A stretch of 39,059 bases of DNA from Clostridiales bacterium (GTDB lineage: Bacteria; Bacillota; Clostridia; Saccharofermentanales; Saccharofermentanaceae), in assembly GCA_017451265.1 (NCBI GenBank), contig JAFSPU010000013.1:1-39059 (forward strand). The letters run 5' to 3'. Position 1 is the first letter of the stretch, and each line of letters opens with the position of its first letter. Below, in pieces: positions 8,019 to 14,379 of the stretch. A model generated the notes under the pieces. The model had not been told where the DNA came from. It was given only the letters and a program-made list of their open reading frames with translations, and ran no database searches. Both the position numbers and the translations under genes were made by a program.

Positions 8019-8069
8019 TTCTGCAACCTGCTCTTCATAATCAGCAAAATTGAAGAGACTCGTGCAGAA
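8019..8069. repeat. Structured hairpin repeat, copy 2
   Basis: This copy repeats the architecture of copy 1: outer stem TTCTGCA (8019-8025) with TGCAGAA (8063-8069), 5x5 internal loop, inner stem CTCTTCA (8031-8037) with TGAAGAG (8051-8057), and a 13-nt apical interval containing GCAAAA. The stem sequences are conserved between copies while the internal-loop bases differ. That pattern suggests a defined RNA or palindromic DNA element rather than chance. Confidence 0.75.
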
Positions 8070-8083
8070 TTATCTATCTGAGC

Positions 8084-8128
8084 TTTGTCGTTTTTTGTCG
8101 TTTTTTGTCGACATTTTGTAGGTATATT
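8084..8128 (+). promoter_or_regulatory. Tandem TTTGTCG array and candidate promoter
   Basis: TTTGTCG occurs at 8084-8090, 8094-8100 and 8104-8110, an exact 10-bp period, and a degenerate TTTTGTAGG follows at 8114. The core resembles the Spo0A box (TGTCGAA), though only partly. TATATT (8123-8128) could be the -10 box, with the array in place of a -35. An activator-dependent promoter for the downstream gene is inferred. Confidence 0.4.
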
Positions 8129-8179
8129 TCTTGTGGTGTTCTCCTAAAGTAGAAATAACTTTTGAAGGAGGACTTAAAA

Positions 8180-8920
8180 ATGAGTGAGAGTTATAGATTT
8201 CCGCCGCAGTATTTAAAAGCCAAACTGAGTTTGATTGATCAGGAAATTAAGAGTTTGCCGGATGTCAGATTAGGTAATCATGGCGGAAGAGTGGTTGTAA
8301 GACAATGCTCTCGTGTTAACGGGAAAAGACGTGTTCGGGAGTATTCTGCGGATAAAAAGGAAGGGAAGATATTATTCGGTCAAAGTGAGTATCGCAAGAA
8401 ACTGCTTAAGGTGAAGAAACAGCTTGAGGTAATACTTAAGAATGCTCCTGAGGTGCCGGATATAAATCTTTCAAAAGTTGATACCTCCTACAACAAAGAA
8501 ATGTGGGAGAAGATTCGTACCAGGGATGAATTTGAGAAGAAACAGAAAGGGTATCCCTACAAAGATCATTTAATGGACTCGAGGGCGGAGATGATAGTGG
8601 CGCAGTGTCTGGATTCGCTGGGGCTTATGTATAAGTATGAACCGAGGATCATCATTAAAGGTGAAGAGTACTATCCGGATTTCATTGTCTATCTGCCGGA
8701 GTTTCAACGGTGCTTCTTCATCGAGTTCCTCGGCAAGTTGAATGACGATAAATATATCTCCAGGAATGAGTTTAAACTCATGGATTATCTTAATTCCGGG
8801 ATGGTGATCAACAGGGATCTCCTGCTGTTCTGCGGATATGAGGACAGCATGGTCAATGCGGATGACATGATCGATGACATCGTGGCCCTGATAAAGAAGT
8901 ACTGCAGGATATATTCATAA
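8180..8920 (+). CDS. Orphan PD-(D/E)XK-like (restriction endonuclease fold) protein
   Basis: This 246-residue cytoplasmic protein has a basic, helical N-terminal half (about 1-115) that may bind nucleic acid. The C-terminal half follows the restriction-endonuclease-like layout: Glu in DSRAEM, PDF in YYPDFIVY, then IEFLGKLND. The last segment corresponds to the WEHFG-x-DDP motif that I recall from many uncharacterised clostridial proteins of this fold. The expected catalytic Lys of E-x-K is not at its canonical place, so activity is uncertain. The ATG at 8180 follows AAGGAGG; the in-frame TTG at 8162 lies before that site and is rejected. Codon use is AT-richer than in the TetR genes downstream. 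No partner methylase or toxin gene is adjacent. Confidence 0.6.
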   Translation: MSESYRFPPQYLKAKLSLIDQEIKSLPDVRLGNHGGRVVVRQCSRVNGKRRVREYSADKKEGKILFGQSEYRKKLLKVKKQLEVILKNAPEVPDINLSKVDTSYNKEMWEKIRTRDEFEKKQKGYPYKDHLMDSRAEMIVAQCLDSLGLMYKYEPRIIIKGEEYYPDFIVYLPEFQRCFFIEFLGKLNDDKYISRNEFKLMDYLNSGMVINRDLLLFCGYEDSMVNADDMIDDIVALIKKYCRIYS

Positions 8921-8932
8921 GCCAGCTTGCAG

Positions 8933-8987
8933 TTGACATCTTCTAACCTGCGATAGTAATATAAGACAGAAATGACCATGTGGTCAT
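8933..8987 (+). promoter_or_regulatory. TetR-unit promoter with palindromic operator
   Basis: TTGACA (8933-8938) and TAATAT (8957-8962) are spaced by 18 bp. Just downstream, at the expected transcription start, lies ATGACCA-TG-TGGTCAT (8972-8987), a perfect 7-bp-arm palindrome. The placement suits an autorepressing TetR-family operator that blocks initiation. Confidence 0.7.
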
Positions 8988-9011
8988 CGTACAAGGGATA
9001 AGGAGATAAAT

Positions 9012-9587
9012 ATGCCTACAAAACTATTCACGGAACTGCCGGAGGAGAAGAGGGCGCGCATCGAGAAAGCGGCCCTGGAGGAGTTTGCGGCTAACCGCTT
9101 TGACTCCGCCTCCACCAATACCATCGTAAAAAACTCCAACATCAGCAAGGGAAGCCTGTTCAAGTATTTCGAGAACAAAGAGGACCTCTACTTCTACCTG
9201 ATAGACACGGCTGCCGCGAAGATGGCGCAGGAGACAGCAGCCAAGGTTAAGGAACTGCCTTCCGACGTCTTCGAGCGCATTAAAGCGTACTCAGAGCTCG
9301 AGATCTCGTACTACTTAGCGCACCCTTCTGAGGGAAAGCTTATGACGAACTTCGCGGCCGAGCGTGACAATGAGATCGCGGAGAAGATCGCGGCGCGTTA
9401 CGGGGACTCAAGCAGGAATATGTACGAGCAGCTGATTGAAGGCACGGGCCTAAGCAGGCAAAAGTCCGATGTCTTAAAGTGGGTGCTCGAGGGCTTTAAC
9501 AAGGAGTTCCTGGAAAGCGGCGGTGACGGCAAAGCTTACATGGAAAGCCTGGACGAATACATTGAGATCTTAAGGAAGGTGCTGTGA
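9012..9587 (+). CDS. TetR/AcrR family transcriptional regulator
   Basis: This 191-residue regulator has an N-terminal TetR helix-turn-helix. The segment STNTIVKNSNISKGSLFKYF (about 36-55) is the canonical recognition region. The C-terminal ligand-binding helices are variable. It starts at ATG 9012 after an AAGGAG site, only 24 bp beyond the ATGACCA/TGGTCAT palindrome, and so is almost surely autoregulated. Its stop is one base from the start of an alpha/beta hydrolase gene, which should be under the same control. The ligand is unknown; a small lipophilic compound or acyl chain would fit the family. Confidence 0.93.
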   Translation: MPTKLFTELPEEKRARIEKAALEEFAANRFDSASTNTIVKNSNISKGSLFKYFENKEDLYFYLIDTAAAKMAQETAAKVKELPSDVFERIKAYSELEISYYLAHPSEGKLMTNFAAERDNEIAEKIAARYGDSSRNMYEQLIEGTGLSRQKSDVLKWVLEGFNKEFLESGGDGKAYMESLDEYIEILRKVL

Positions 9588-9588
9588 T

Positions 9589-10374
9589 ATGAACGGAAGC
9601 GTAAAGATCGGCGGCACGGAAATGTATTATGCCGCTTTCGGCAAGGGGGAGAAGAAGCTGGTGGTGCTCCCGGGCTTGAGTGATGGGCTCGCCACGGTGA
9701 AGGGCAAGGCCATGGTGCTTAAGGGCCCTTACAAGAAGTACCTGAACGACTACACGGTCTACATGTTCAGCAGGAAGAACGATATGCCCGAGGGCTACAG
9801 TATACGCGACATGGCGGCGGACCAGGTGACTGCCATGAAGACACTCGGTATTAACAGGGCGAGCGTGCTCGGCGTGTCGCAAGGCGGCATGATAGCGCAA
9901 TGCATCGCGATATATCACCCCGAGGCCGTGGAGAAACTCATACTCGCGGTCACGGCACCGTATTGCAATGAGACCGCGCGTGTTGCCGTCAACACATGGA
10001 TCGAGCTAGCGAAGAAGGACGACTACACGGCGTTTTTCATCGACAGCGCGGAGCGGACGTACTCACAGGCTTATCTTGATAAGAACAGGAAGTTGTTCCC
10101 ATTTATCGCGAAGCTCACAAAGCCTACGTCCTACGAGCGCTTCTACAGAAATGCGTATGCCATTCTCGACTTCGATGTGCGCGGGGAACTTAGCAGGATC
10201 AAGGCGCCGACACTCATCCTCTCGGGTGATAACGACCTGACTGTCGGAAACGATGCCCCTTACGAACTTAACCGCGGTATAGAGGGGAGCAGTCTTTACA
10301 TATATAATGGTCTCGGGCACAGCGCTTTCGAGGAAGGAAAAGACTTCTACAACCGCGTGTTCGAATTTCTGTGA
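9589..10374 (+). CDS. Alpha/beta hydrolase
   Basis: This 261-residue soluble hydrolase has an oxyanion region near VVLPGLSDG, a nucleophile elbow GVSQGG with Ser97, an acid in SGDNDLTVG, and catalytic His in NGLGHSAFE. The complete triad predicts an esterase, thioesterase or related activity; the substrate is unknown. The gene is coupled to the upstream TetR gene (one intervening base), so its substrate or product may be the regulator's ligand. It lies only one gene away from the flavoprotein/LuxE/LuxC operon. A role like LuxD (acyl-ACP thioesterase) is conceivable but not shown by any specific residue. Confidence 0.88.
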   Translation: MNGSVKIGGTEMYYAAFGKGEKKLVVLPGLSDGLATVKGKAMVLKGPYKKYLNDYTVYMFSRKNDMPEGYSIRDMAADQVTAMKTLGINRASVLGVSQGGMIAQCIAIYHPEAVEKLILAVTAPYCNETARVAVNTWIELAKKDDYTAFFIDSAERTYSQAYLDKNRKLFPFIAKLTKPTSYERFYRNAYAILDFDVRGELSRIKAPTLILSGDNDLTVGNDAPYELNRGIEGSSLYIYNGLGHSAFEEGKDFYNRVFEFL

Positions 10375-10389
10375 AGACGGGAGACAGAT

Positions 10390-11064
10390 ATGAAGAAGAG
10401 AGTGATCGCGAGTGTAATATGCATGGCACTGCTTACGGGATGCAGTACAGGAGCCAATGAGACAGCGGCGCAGACGCAGCCCGAACAGACTGCCGGTACG
10501 ATTTCTGAAGTGACGCAGATGGCTGCAGCGGAGGTGACCGAGACTCAGGCACAGGAGACTGAGCCCGCAGAAACGACGGAAGCTTTTGTGCTGGGCGATG
10601 ACGGCTTCCTTCCGGAGTACGAGACCTTCGAGCTGACCTCAGACGACCTTAATGACGGCGTGTGGGATGACGTAATCTCTAACACACTCGTGGGCGAAGA
10701 TGTTTCTCCGCAGCTTTCATGGGAAGAGGTCGAGGACGCAGATTCTTATGTAATCTACATGGTAGATACCACGGCATATTTCTGGATCCACTGGAAGAAT
10801 GATGCCGTGACTGAGACAGACCTTCCGCAGGGCTGGGCTGAAGGCGCGTCCTATGTGGGACCATATCCGCCCTCGGGAAGCACGCACACTTATGATATCT
10901 ATGTAGTGGCTTTAAGGAGCCCCGTTGAGAGGGTAAGAGGTACGGTGGACACTCAGAACCCGAACTTTGCCCAGTTTATAAGGGGCCTTGATACAGACGC
11001 CGACGGCAACACGGGCAACATCATCTCCTACGGATACCTTTCGGGCGAATTCACGGCTCCGTAA
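10390..11064 (+). CDS. Lipoprotein of the YbhB/PEBP (Raf kinase inhibitor-like) family
   Basis: This 224-residue protein has a lipoprotein signal peptide with lipobox LLTGC (Cys at about 18). A Thr/Glu/Ala-rich low-complexity linker runs to about residue 65. A phosphatidylethanolamine-binding-protein-like domain follows, with the SPQLSWEEVEDADSY, FWIHWKND and GPYPPSG blocks of the bacterial YbhB/YbcL group. Family members bind anionic or lipid-like ligands in a small pocket, but the bacterial function is poorly defined. Most bacterial members are cytoplasmic or periplasmic; a linker-tethered surface lipoprotein is less usual. It starts 15 bp after the hydrolase gene with a GGGAG site and is probably the last gene of the TetR-controlled unit. 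Confidence 0.82.
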   Translation: MKKRVIASVICMALLTGCSTGANETAAQTQPEQTAGTISEVTQMAAAEVTETQAQETEPAETTEAFVLGDDGFLPEYETFELTSDDLNDGVWDDVISNTLVGEDVSPQLSWEEVEDADSYVIYMVDTTAYFWIHWKNDAVTETDLPQGWAEGASYVGPYPPSGSTHTYDIYVVALRSPVERVRGTVDTQNPNFAQFIRGLDTDADGNTGNIISYGYLSGEFTAP

Positions 11065-11078
11065 GTTCTCGAAAAATA

Positions 11079-11096
11079 ATTGAATTAAAATTCAAT
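11079..11096. promoter_or_regulatory. Operator 1 (ATTGAAT-N4-ATTCAAT)
   Basis: ATTGAAT (11079-11085) and ATTCAAT (11090-11096) are perfect reverse complements around a 4-bp centre, followed by GAAC. The site lies seven bases upstream of the -35 box. It matches operator 2 in both arms and the trailing GAAC. Confidence 0.75.
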
Positions 11097-11102
11097 GAAC
11101 TA

Positions 11103-11131
11103 TTGACAAGGGATAGTTCGCGTTGTATATT
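11103..11131 (+). promoter_or_regulatory. Promoter of the flavoprotein/TetR/LuxE/LuxC operon
   Basis: A consensus TTGACA (11103-11108) and TATATT (11126-11131) are separated by exactly 17 bp. Operator 2 overlaps the -10 box. This is a strong housekeeping-type promoter expected to be silenced by repressor binding. Confidence 0.85.
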
Positions 11132-11161
11132 GAATATACATTCAATGAACGAGAGTTCAAT
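11129..11161. promoter_or_regulatory. Operator 2 plus an extra half-site
   Basis: ATTGAAT (11129-11135) and ATTCAAT (11140-11146) repeat operator 1 exactly 50 bp downstream, and GAAC follows again. A half-site GTTCAAT lies at 11155-11161. Overlap with the -10 box predicts repression. The TetR protein encoded second in this operon is the likely binder. Confidence 0.75.
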
Positions 11162-11179
11162 ACAACGGAGGAATAAGAG

Positions 11180-12679
11180 ATGAATAACACAGAAACAAAG
11201 AAGAAGGTAATCGTAGTAGGCGGCGGAATCGCAGGACTTTCTGCAGGTATCTACGCACTTAAGGCAGGCTTCGAGGCAGAAATCTATGAGAAGAACCCGG
11301 TACCCGGCGGCGAGTGCATGGGCTGGAACAGACAGGGCTACCACATCGACAACTGCATCCACTGGCTGACAGGCACAGACTCCAAGACGAAGCTGTGGGA
11401 AGTATGGAAGACCTGCGGTGCCATTGACGAGAACACAGAGTATGCCAACACCACTAAGTTCTATTCATCAAGACTCGGCGACAGGGAGGTAACTTTGTGG
11501 AACGACCTGGAGAAGACACAGAAGGAACTGATCGAGGCAGCACCAGAGGACGAGGAAGAGATCAGAAAGTTTATTCAGCACGTCGAGTACGCTAAGTCCT
11601 GCGTCATCCCCTCAGACAAGCCCCTGGACATGATGGGCGTTAAGGACTACATCGCGATGGGCAAGGACATGGCAGACATGCCCAAGGTCATGAAGGAATA
11701 CGGCAAGGTCAACTGCGAGCAGCTGGCAGACAGATTTAAGAGCCCCGTTATGAAGAAGCTTATGACAGACTACCTGCCTGCGGATTACACGGCTTATTCG
11801 CTCATCGTTTCCTATGCCACGATGGCTTCCGGCAACGGCAACATCCCTCTCAAGGGCTCACTTGCCATGACACTTCGCATAGTAAAGAGATTCAAAGACA
11901 TGGGCGGCGTGCTCCACACCAATGCACCCGCGAAGAGAATTATCATCGATTGTAAGAAGGCCGCGGGCATCGAGCTTATGGACGGCACTGTAGTTAAGGC
12001 TGACGAGGTCATCTCCGCAGTTGATGTAGACTTCCTTTACGGACACCTGATCGACAGAAAGTACATGCCCAAGGCTCTTAAGAAGGCATATGAGGACCGT
12101 AAGGCTTACCCCGTAACGAGCGGCTTCCAGACGGCCTTTGCCATCGACAGCGACTTCTCCGGCGAGGACACCATCTTCTTCGAGTGCGACCCCATCAGGA
12201 TCGGCGACAGGACATTCACAAGAATGTCCGTTAAGTCCTACGCTTACGACAAGTCCTTTGCACCCGAGGGCAAGACTGTGCTTCAGGCTAACGTCGTTCA
12301 GACTGATGCTGACTACCTTTTCTGGGCGAGCCTTAGTAAGGAAGAGTACAAGGCCAAGAAGGACGAGCTTGCCGCCGAGATCACAAAGAGGATCGTTAAG
12401 GAGTTCCCCGAACTTGAGGGAAGAATCGAGCTTCTCGATTGCTGGACACCTCTGACGTATAATAGATACTGTAATGCATACCACGGTTCCTACATGGGAT
12501 TCGTTACCACGGTAGGCAACAAGCAGATGAGATTCAAGGGCGTCGTTAAGGGCGTGAGCAATCTTTTCGTTGCAGGCCAGTGGGTAATGAGCCCCGGCGG
12601 ACTTCCGATCGCAGTCGTTTCCGGTAAGTTCGCAGTGCAGAGGATCCTTAAAAGAGACTGGAGAAGCATCGAGATCTGA
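11180..12679 (+). CDS. FAD-dependent oxidoreductase, phytoene desaturase/isomerase-like
   Basis: This 499-residue flavoprotein begins with a Rossmann FAD motif (GGGIAGLSAG, about 14-23) followed by the EIYEKN strand and the PGGECMGW loop. The C-terminal LFVAGQWVMSPGGLP segment closes the FAD site as in CrtI, CrtISO and retinol saturase-type enzymes. Such enzymes desaturate, saturate or isomerise long polyene or isoprenoid chains. No carotenoid genes (crtB, crtM, crtE) are nearby. It is the first gene after a strong operator-bearing promoter, with a GGAGG site, and is followed after 8 bp by a TetR gene and then the LuxE- and LuxC-like genes. I infer action on an acyl or polyene lipid; the exact reaction is unknown. 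Confidence 0.85.
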   Translation: MNNTETKKKVIVVGGGIAGLSAGIYALKAGFEAEIYEKNPVPGGECMGWNRQGYHIDNCIHWLTGTDSKTKLWEVWKTCGAIDENTEYANTTKFYSSRLGDREVTLWNDLEKTQKELIEAAPEDEEEIRKFIQHVEYAKSCVIPSDKPLDMMGVKDYIAMGKDMADMPKVMKEYGKVNCEQLADRFKSPVMKKLMTDYLPADYTAYSLIVSYATMASGNGNIPLKGSLAMTLRIVKRFKDMGGVLHTNAPAKRIIIDCKKAAGIELMDGTVVKADEVISAVDVDFLYGHLIDRKYMPKALKKAYEDRKAYPVTSGFQTAFAIDSDFSGEDTIFFECDPIRIGDRTFTRMSVKSYAYDKSFAPEGKTVLQANVVQTDADYLFWASLSKEEYKAKKDELAAEITKRIVKEFPELEGRIELLDCWTPLTYNRYCNAYHGSYMGFVTTVGNKQMRFKGVVKGVSNLFVAGQWVMSPGGLPIAVVSGKFAVQRILKRDWRSIEI

Positions 12680-12687
12680 GGCTTAAC

Positions 12688-13272
12688 ATGACACGTAAAG
12701 AGCAGAAAGAAGAGAGACGCAAGGCCATACTTATGACGGCACTCACCCTTTTCGTTGAGAAGGGTTACTACGACACCAAGATTACCGACATCGCCGCGGC
12801 GGTGCCGATGAGTACGGGGCTGATGTTCCACTACTTTGAGTCGAAAGAGGTGCTTCTTGCGGAGCTCGTGAAGATGGGTGCCGAGGGCACGCAGGCTTTA
12901 AGCTCGGGACCTGCTGCGCAGGCCATGGCGAGTGCTCCCGCGGACCAGTACCTCAAGGGCTTCCTGCAGCAGATGTTCTCGTATGCCAAGGAGCAGCCGT
13001 GGGTCTTCAACATGTTTGTTCTCATGGGGCAGGTCAGACGTAGCGGCATGCCCGAGGAAGCCCGAAGCTTAGCGGCTTCCGTTAACTCCATTGATTTTAC
13101 TGCCGCGCTTATTGCCAGAGGGCAGAAGGACGGCATCTTCCGCGAGGGTGACCCCGTGCTGATGGCAAGGTGTTTCTGGGCGTCAGTGCAGGGCATCATG
13201 GAAGAGATGGCTATGGATAAGGAGATGGAGGCGCCGGATCCCGAGTGGCTGGTGGCCATGTTGAGAAAGTAA
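12688..13272 (+). CDS. TetR/AcrR family transcriptional regulator
   Basis: This 194-residue regulator has the TetR helix-turn-helix near KITDIAAAVPMSTGLMFHYF (about residues 31-50) and a divergent helical ligand domain. It is embedded inside the operon it probably represses: the only strong operator pair (ATTGAAT-N4-ATTCAAT) lies upstream of the first gene. It begins 8 bp after the flavoprotein stop and ends 3 bp before the LuxE-like gene. Given its operon partners, a fatty acid, acyl-CoA or fatty aldehyde is a reasonable guess for the inducer, by analogy with TetR-type fatty-acid regulators. That is inference. Confidence 0.93.
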   Translation: MTRKEQKEERRKAILMTALTLFVEKGYYDTKITDIAAAVPMSTGLMFHYFESKEVLLAELVKMGAEGTQALSSGPAAQAMASAPADQYLKGFLQQMFSYAKEQPWVFNMFVLMGQVRRSGMPEEARSLAASVNSIDFTAALIARGQKDGIFREGDPVLMARCFWASVQGIMEEMAMDKEMEAPDPEWLVAMLRK

Positions 13273-13275
13273 CTC

Positions 13276-14379
13276 ATGAAGCTTCGCAGAAATCTGTTCT
13301 CGGTAAAAGACCCGTACGACCTCAGCAAGGATGAGCTGTTTCTGTGCGCGTGCCGTGAGAACTGGTCCTATCTGATGACTCACTGCGAAGACTACAGGAA
13401 GATAAGCGAGGGCTTCGGGGTGAAGTCCGTTGACGACATTAAGCGCCCTGAGGACCTTCCCGTGATCCCCACCATGCTCCTTAAGCAGCATGACATGAGG
13501 TCGGGCGCATACCTGGCGTCTGCGACCTCCTCGGGCACGAGCGGCAACTTCAGCACGATAAGATTCGATCTCGGAGGCTTGTGGGCTGACCTTAAGATGG
13601 CGCTGAAGATGTCGTCCTACCACAAGATCCTTTCGCCACGCCCGTGCAGGTACATCGTCATGGGCTATAAGATGCACCGCGGCAATAAGACCGCCATCGC
13701 GAAGACGGCTTTCCTCACCACGCTCCTCGCGCCTGCAGTGAGCCGCAAGTATATCCTGAAGTACAGGGATGGTGCGTACAAGCCTGATTTCGAGGGGATA
13801 ATGGAAGCTGTGTGCAAGTATGCGCGCGGTAAGCTTCCGGTGCGCTTCATGGGCTTCCCCGCATATACTTTCTTCCTGCTGCAGATGCTTGACGAGAAGG
13901 GCGTTAATGTGACGCTGCCGAAGCACTCCAAGATCCTCCTCGGAGGCGGGTGGAAGCAGTTCTATCAGGAAGCCGTCGACAAACAGACTTTCTATAAGCT
14001 TGCCAAGAAGGTCCTCGGCATCGACGAGGAGAATATCTGCGAGTATTACGGTGCGGTCGAGCACCAGATACTTTACACGCACTGCAGGAACCATAATTTC
14101 CATGTGCCGGTTTACAGCCGCGTTGTGATAAGGGATCCCGATACGCTCGAGCCCATCGGCAAAGACCGGATAGGACTTATGAATCTCATTACGCCGCTTC
14201 TTACGGCTACTCCGGTCCTGTCCATAATGACGGATGACCTCGGTGTGCTTCATGACGGCAGCAAATGCGGGTGCGGTATTGAGGCTCCTTACTTCGAGAT
14301 AATCGGACGCGTGGCTCCCGGCGAGATCAAGACGTGCGCAGCGGGTGCCGCGGATATATTGAACGGAGCGGGCAAATGA
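13276..14379 (+). CDS. LuxE-like acyl-protein synthetase
   Basis: This 367-residue adenylate-forming enzyme belongs to the LuxE family (acyl-protein synthetase). An N-terminal segment (DELFLCACRENW) is followed by the AMP-binding P-loop-like TSSGTSG at 84-90. A central YYGAVEH segment occupies the adenylate-binding position. A CGC cluster (SKCGCG) lies near the C terminus, close to the region where LuxE carries its acyl-accepting Cys. LuxE activates fatty acids as acyl-AMP and passes the acyl group through its own Cys to LuxC. It overlaps the LuxC-like gene by four bases (ATGA), as expected for a complex made in fixed ratio. No luciferase (luxA, luxB) gene is in the window. Confidence 0.88.
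   Translation: MKLRRNLFSVKDPYDLSKDELFLCACRENWSYLMTHCEDYRKISEGFGVKSVDDIKRPEDLPVIPTMLLKQHDMRSGAYLASATSSGTSGNFSTIRFDLGGLWADLKMALKMSSYHKILSPRPCRYIVMGYKMHRGNKTAIAKTAFLTTLLAPAVSRKYILKYRDGAYKPDFEGIMEAVCKYARGKLPVRFMGFPAYTFFLLQMLDEKGVNVTLPKHSKILLGGGWKQFYQEAVDKQTFYKLAKKVLGIDEENICEYYGAVEHQILYTHCRNHNFHVPVYSRVVIRDPDTLEPIGKDRIGLMNLITPLLTATPVLSIMTDDLGVLHDGSKCGCGIEAPYFEIIGRVAPGEIKTCAAGAADILNGAGK

Noticed and set aside
7955-8069. A CRISPR array or attachment site for the twin repeats.
   Set aside because: There are only two copies, each is an internal palindrome, no spacer regularity beyond that exists, and no cas or integrase gene is present.
11180-12679. A carotenoid biosynthesis gene.
   Set aside because: The flavoprotein resembles CrtI-type enzymes, but no phytoene synthase or prenyl transferase is nearby; family similarity alone is not enough.
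13183-14253. A 356-residue open frame on the minus strand.
   Set aside because: It lies antisense to the LuxE-like gene, whose family motifs and operon spacing are clear. The antisense protein shows no recognisable domain.
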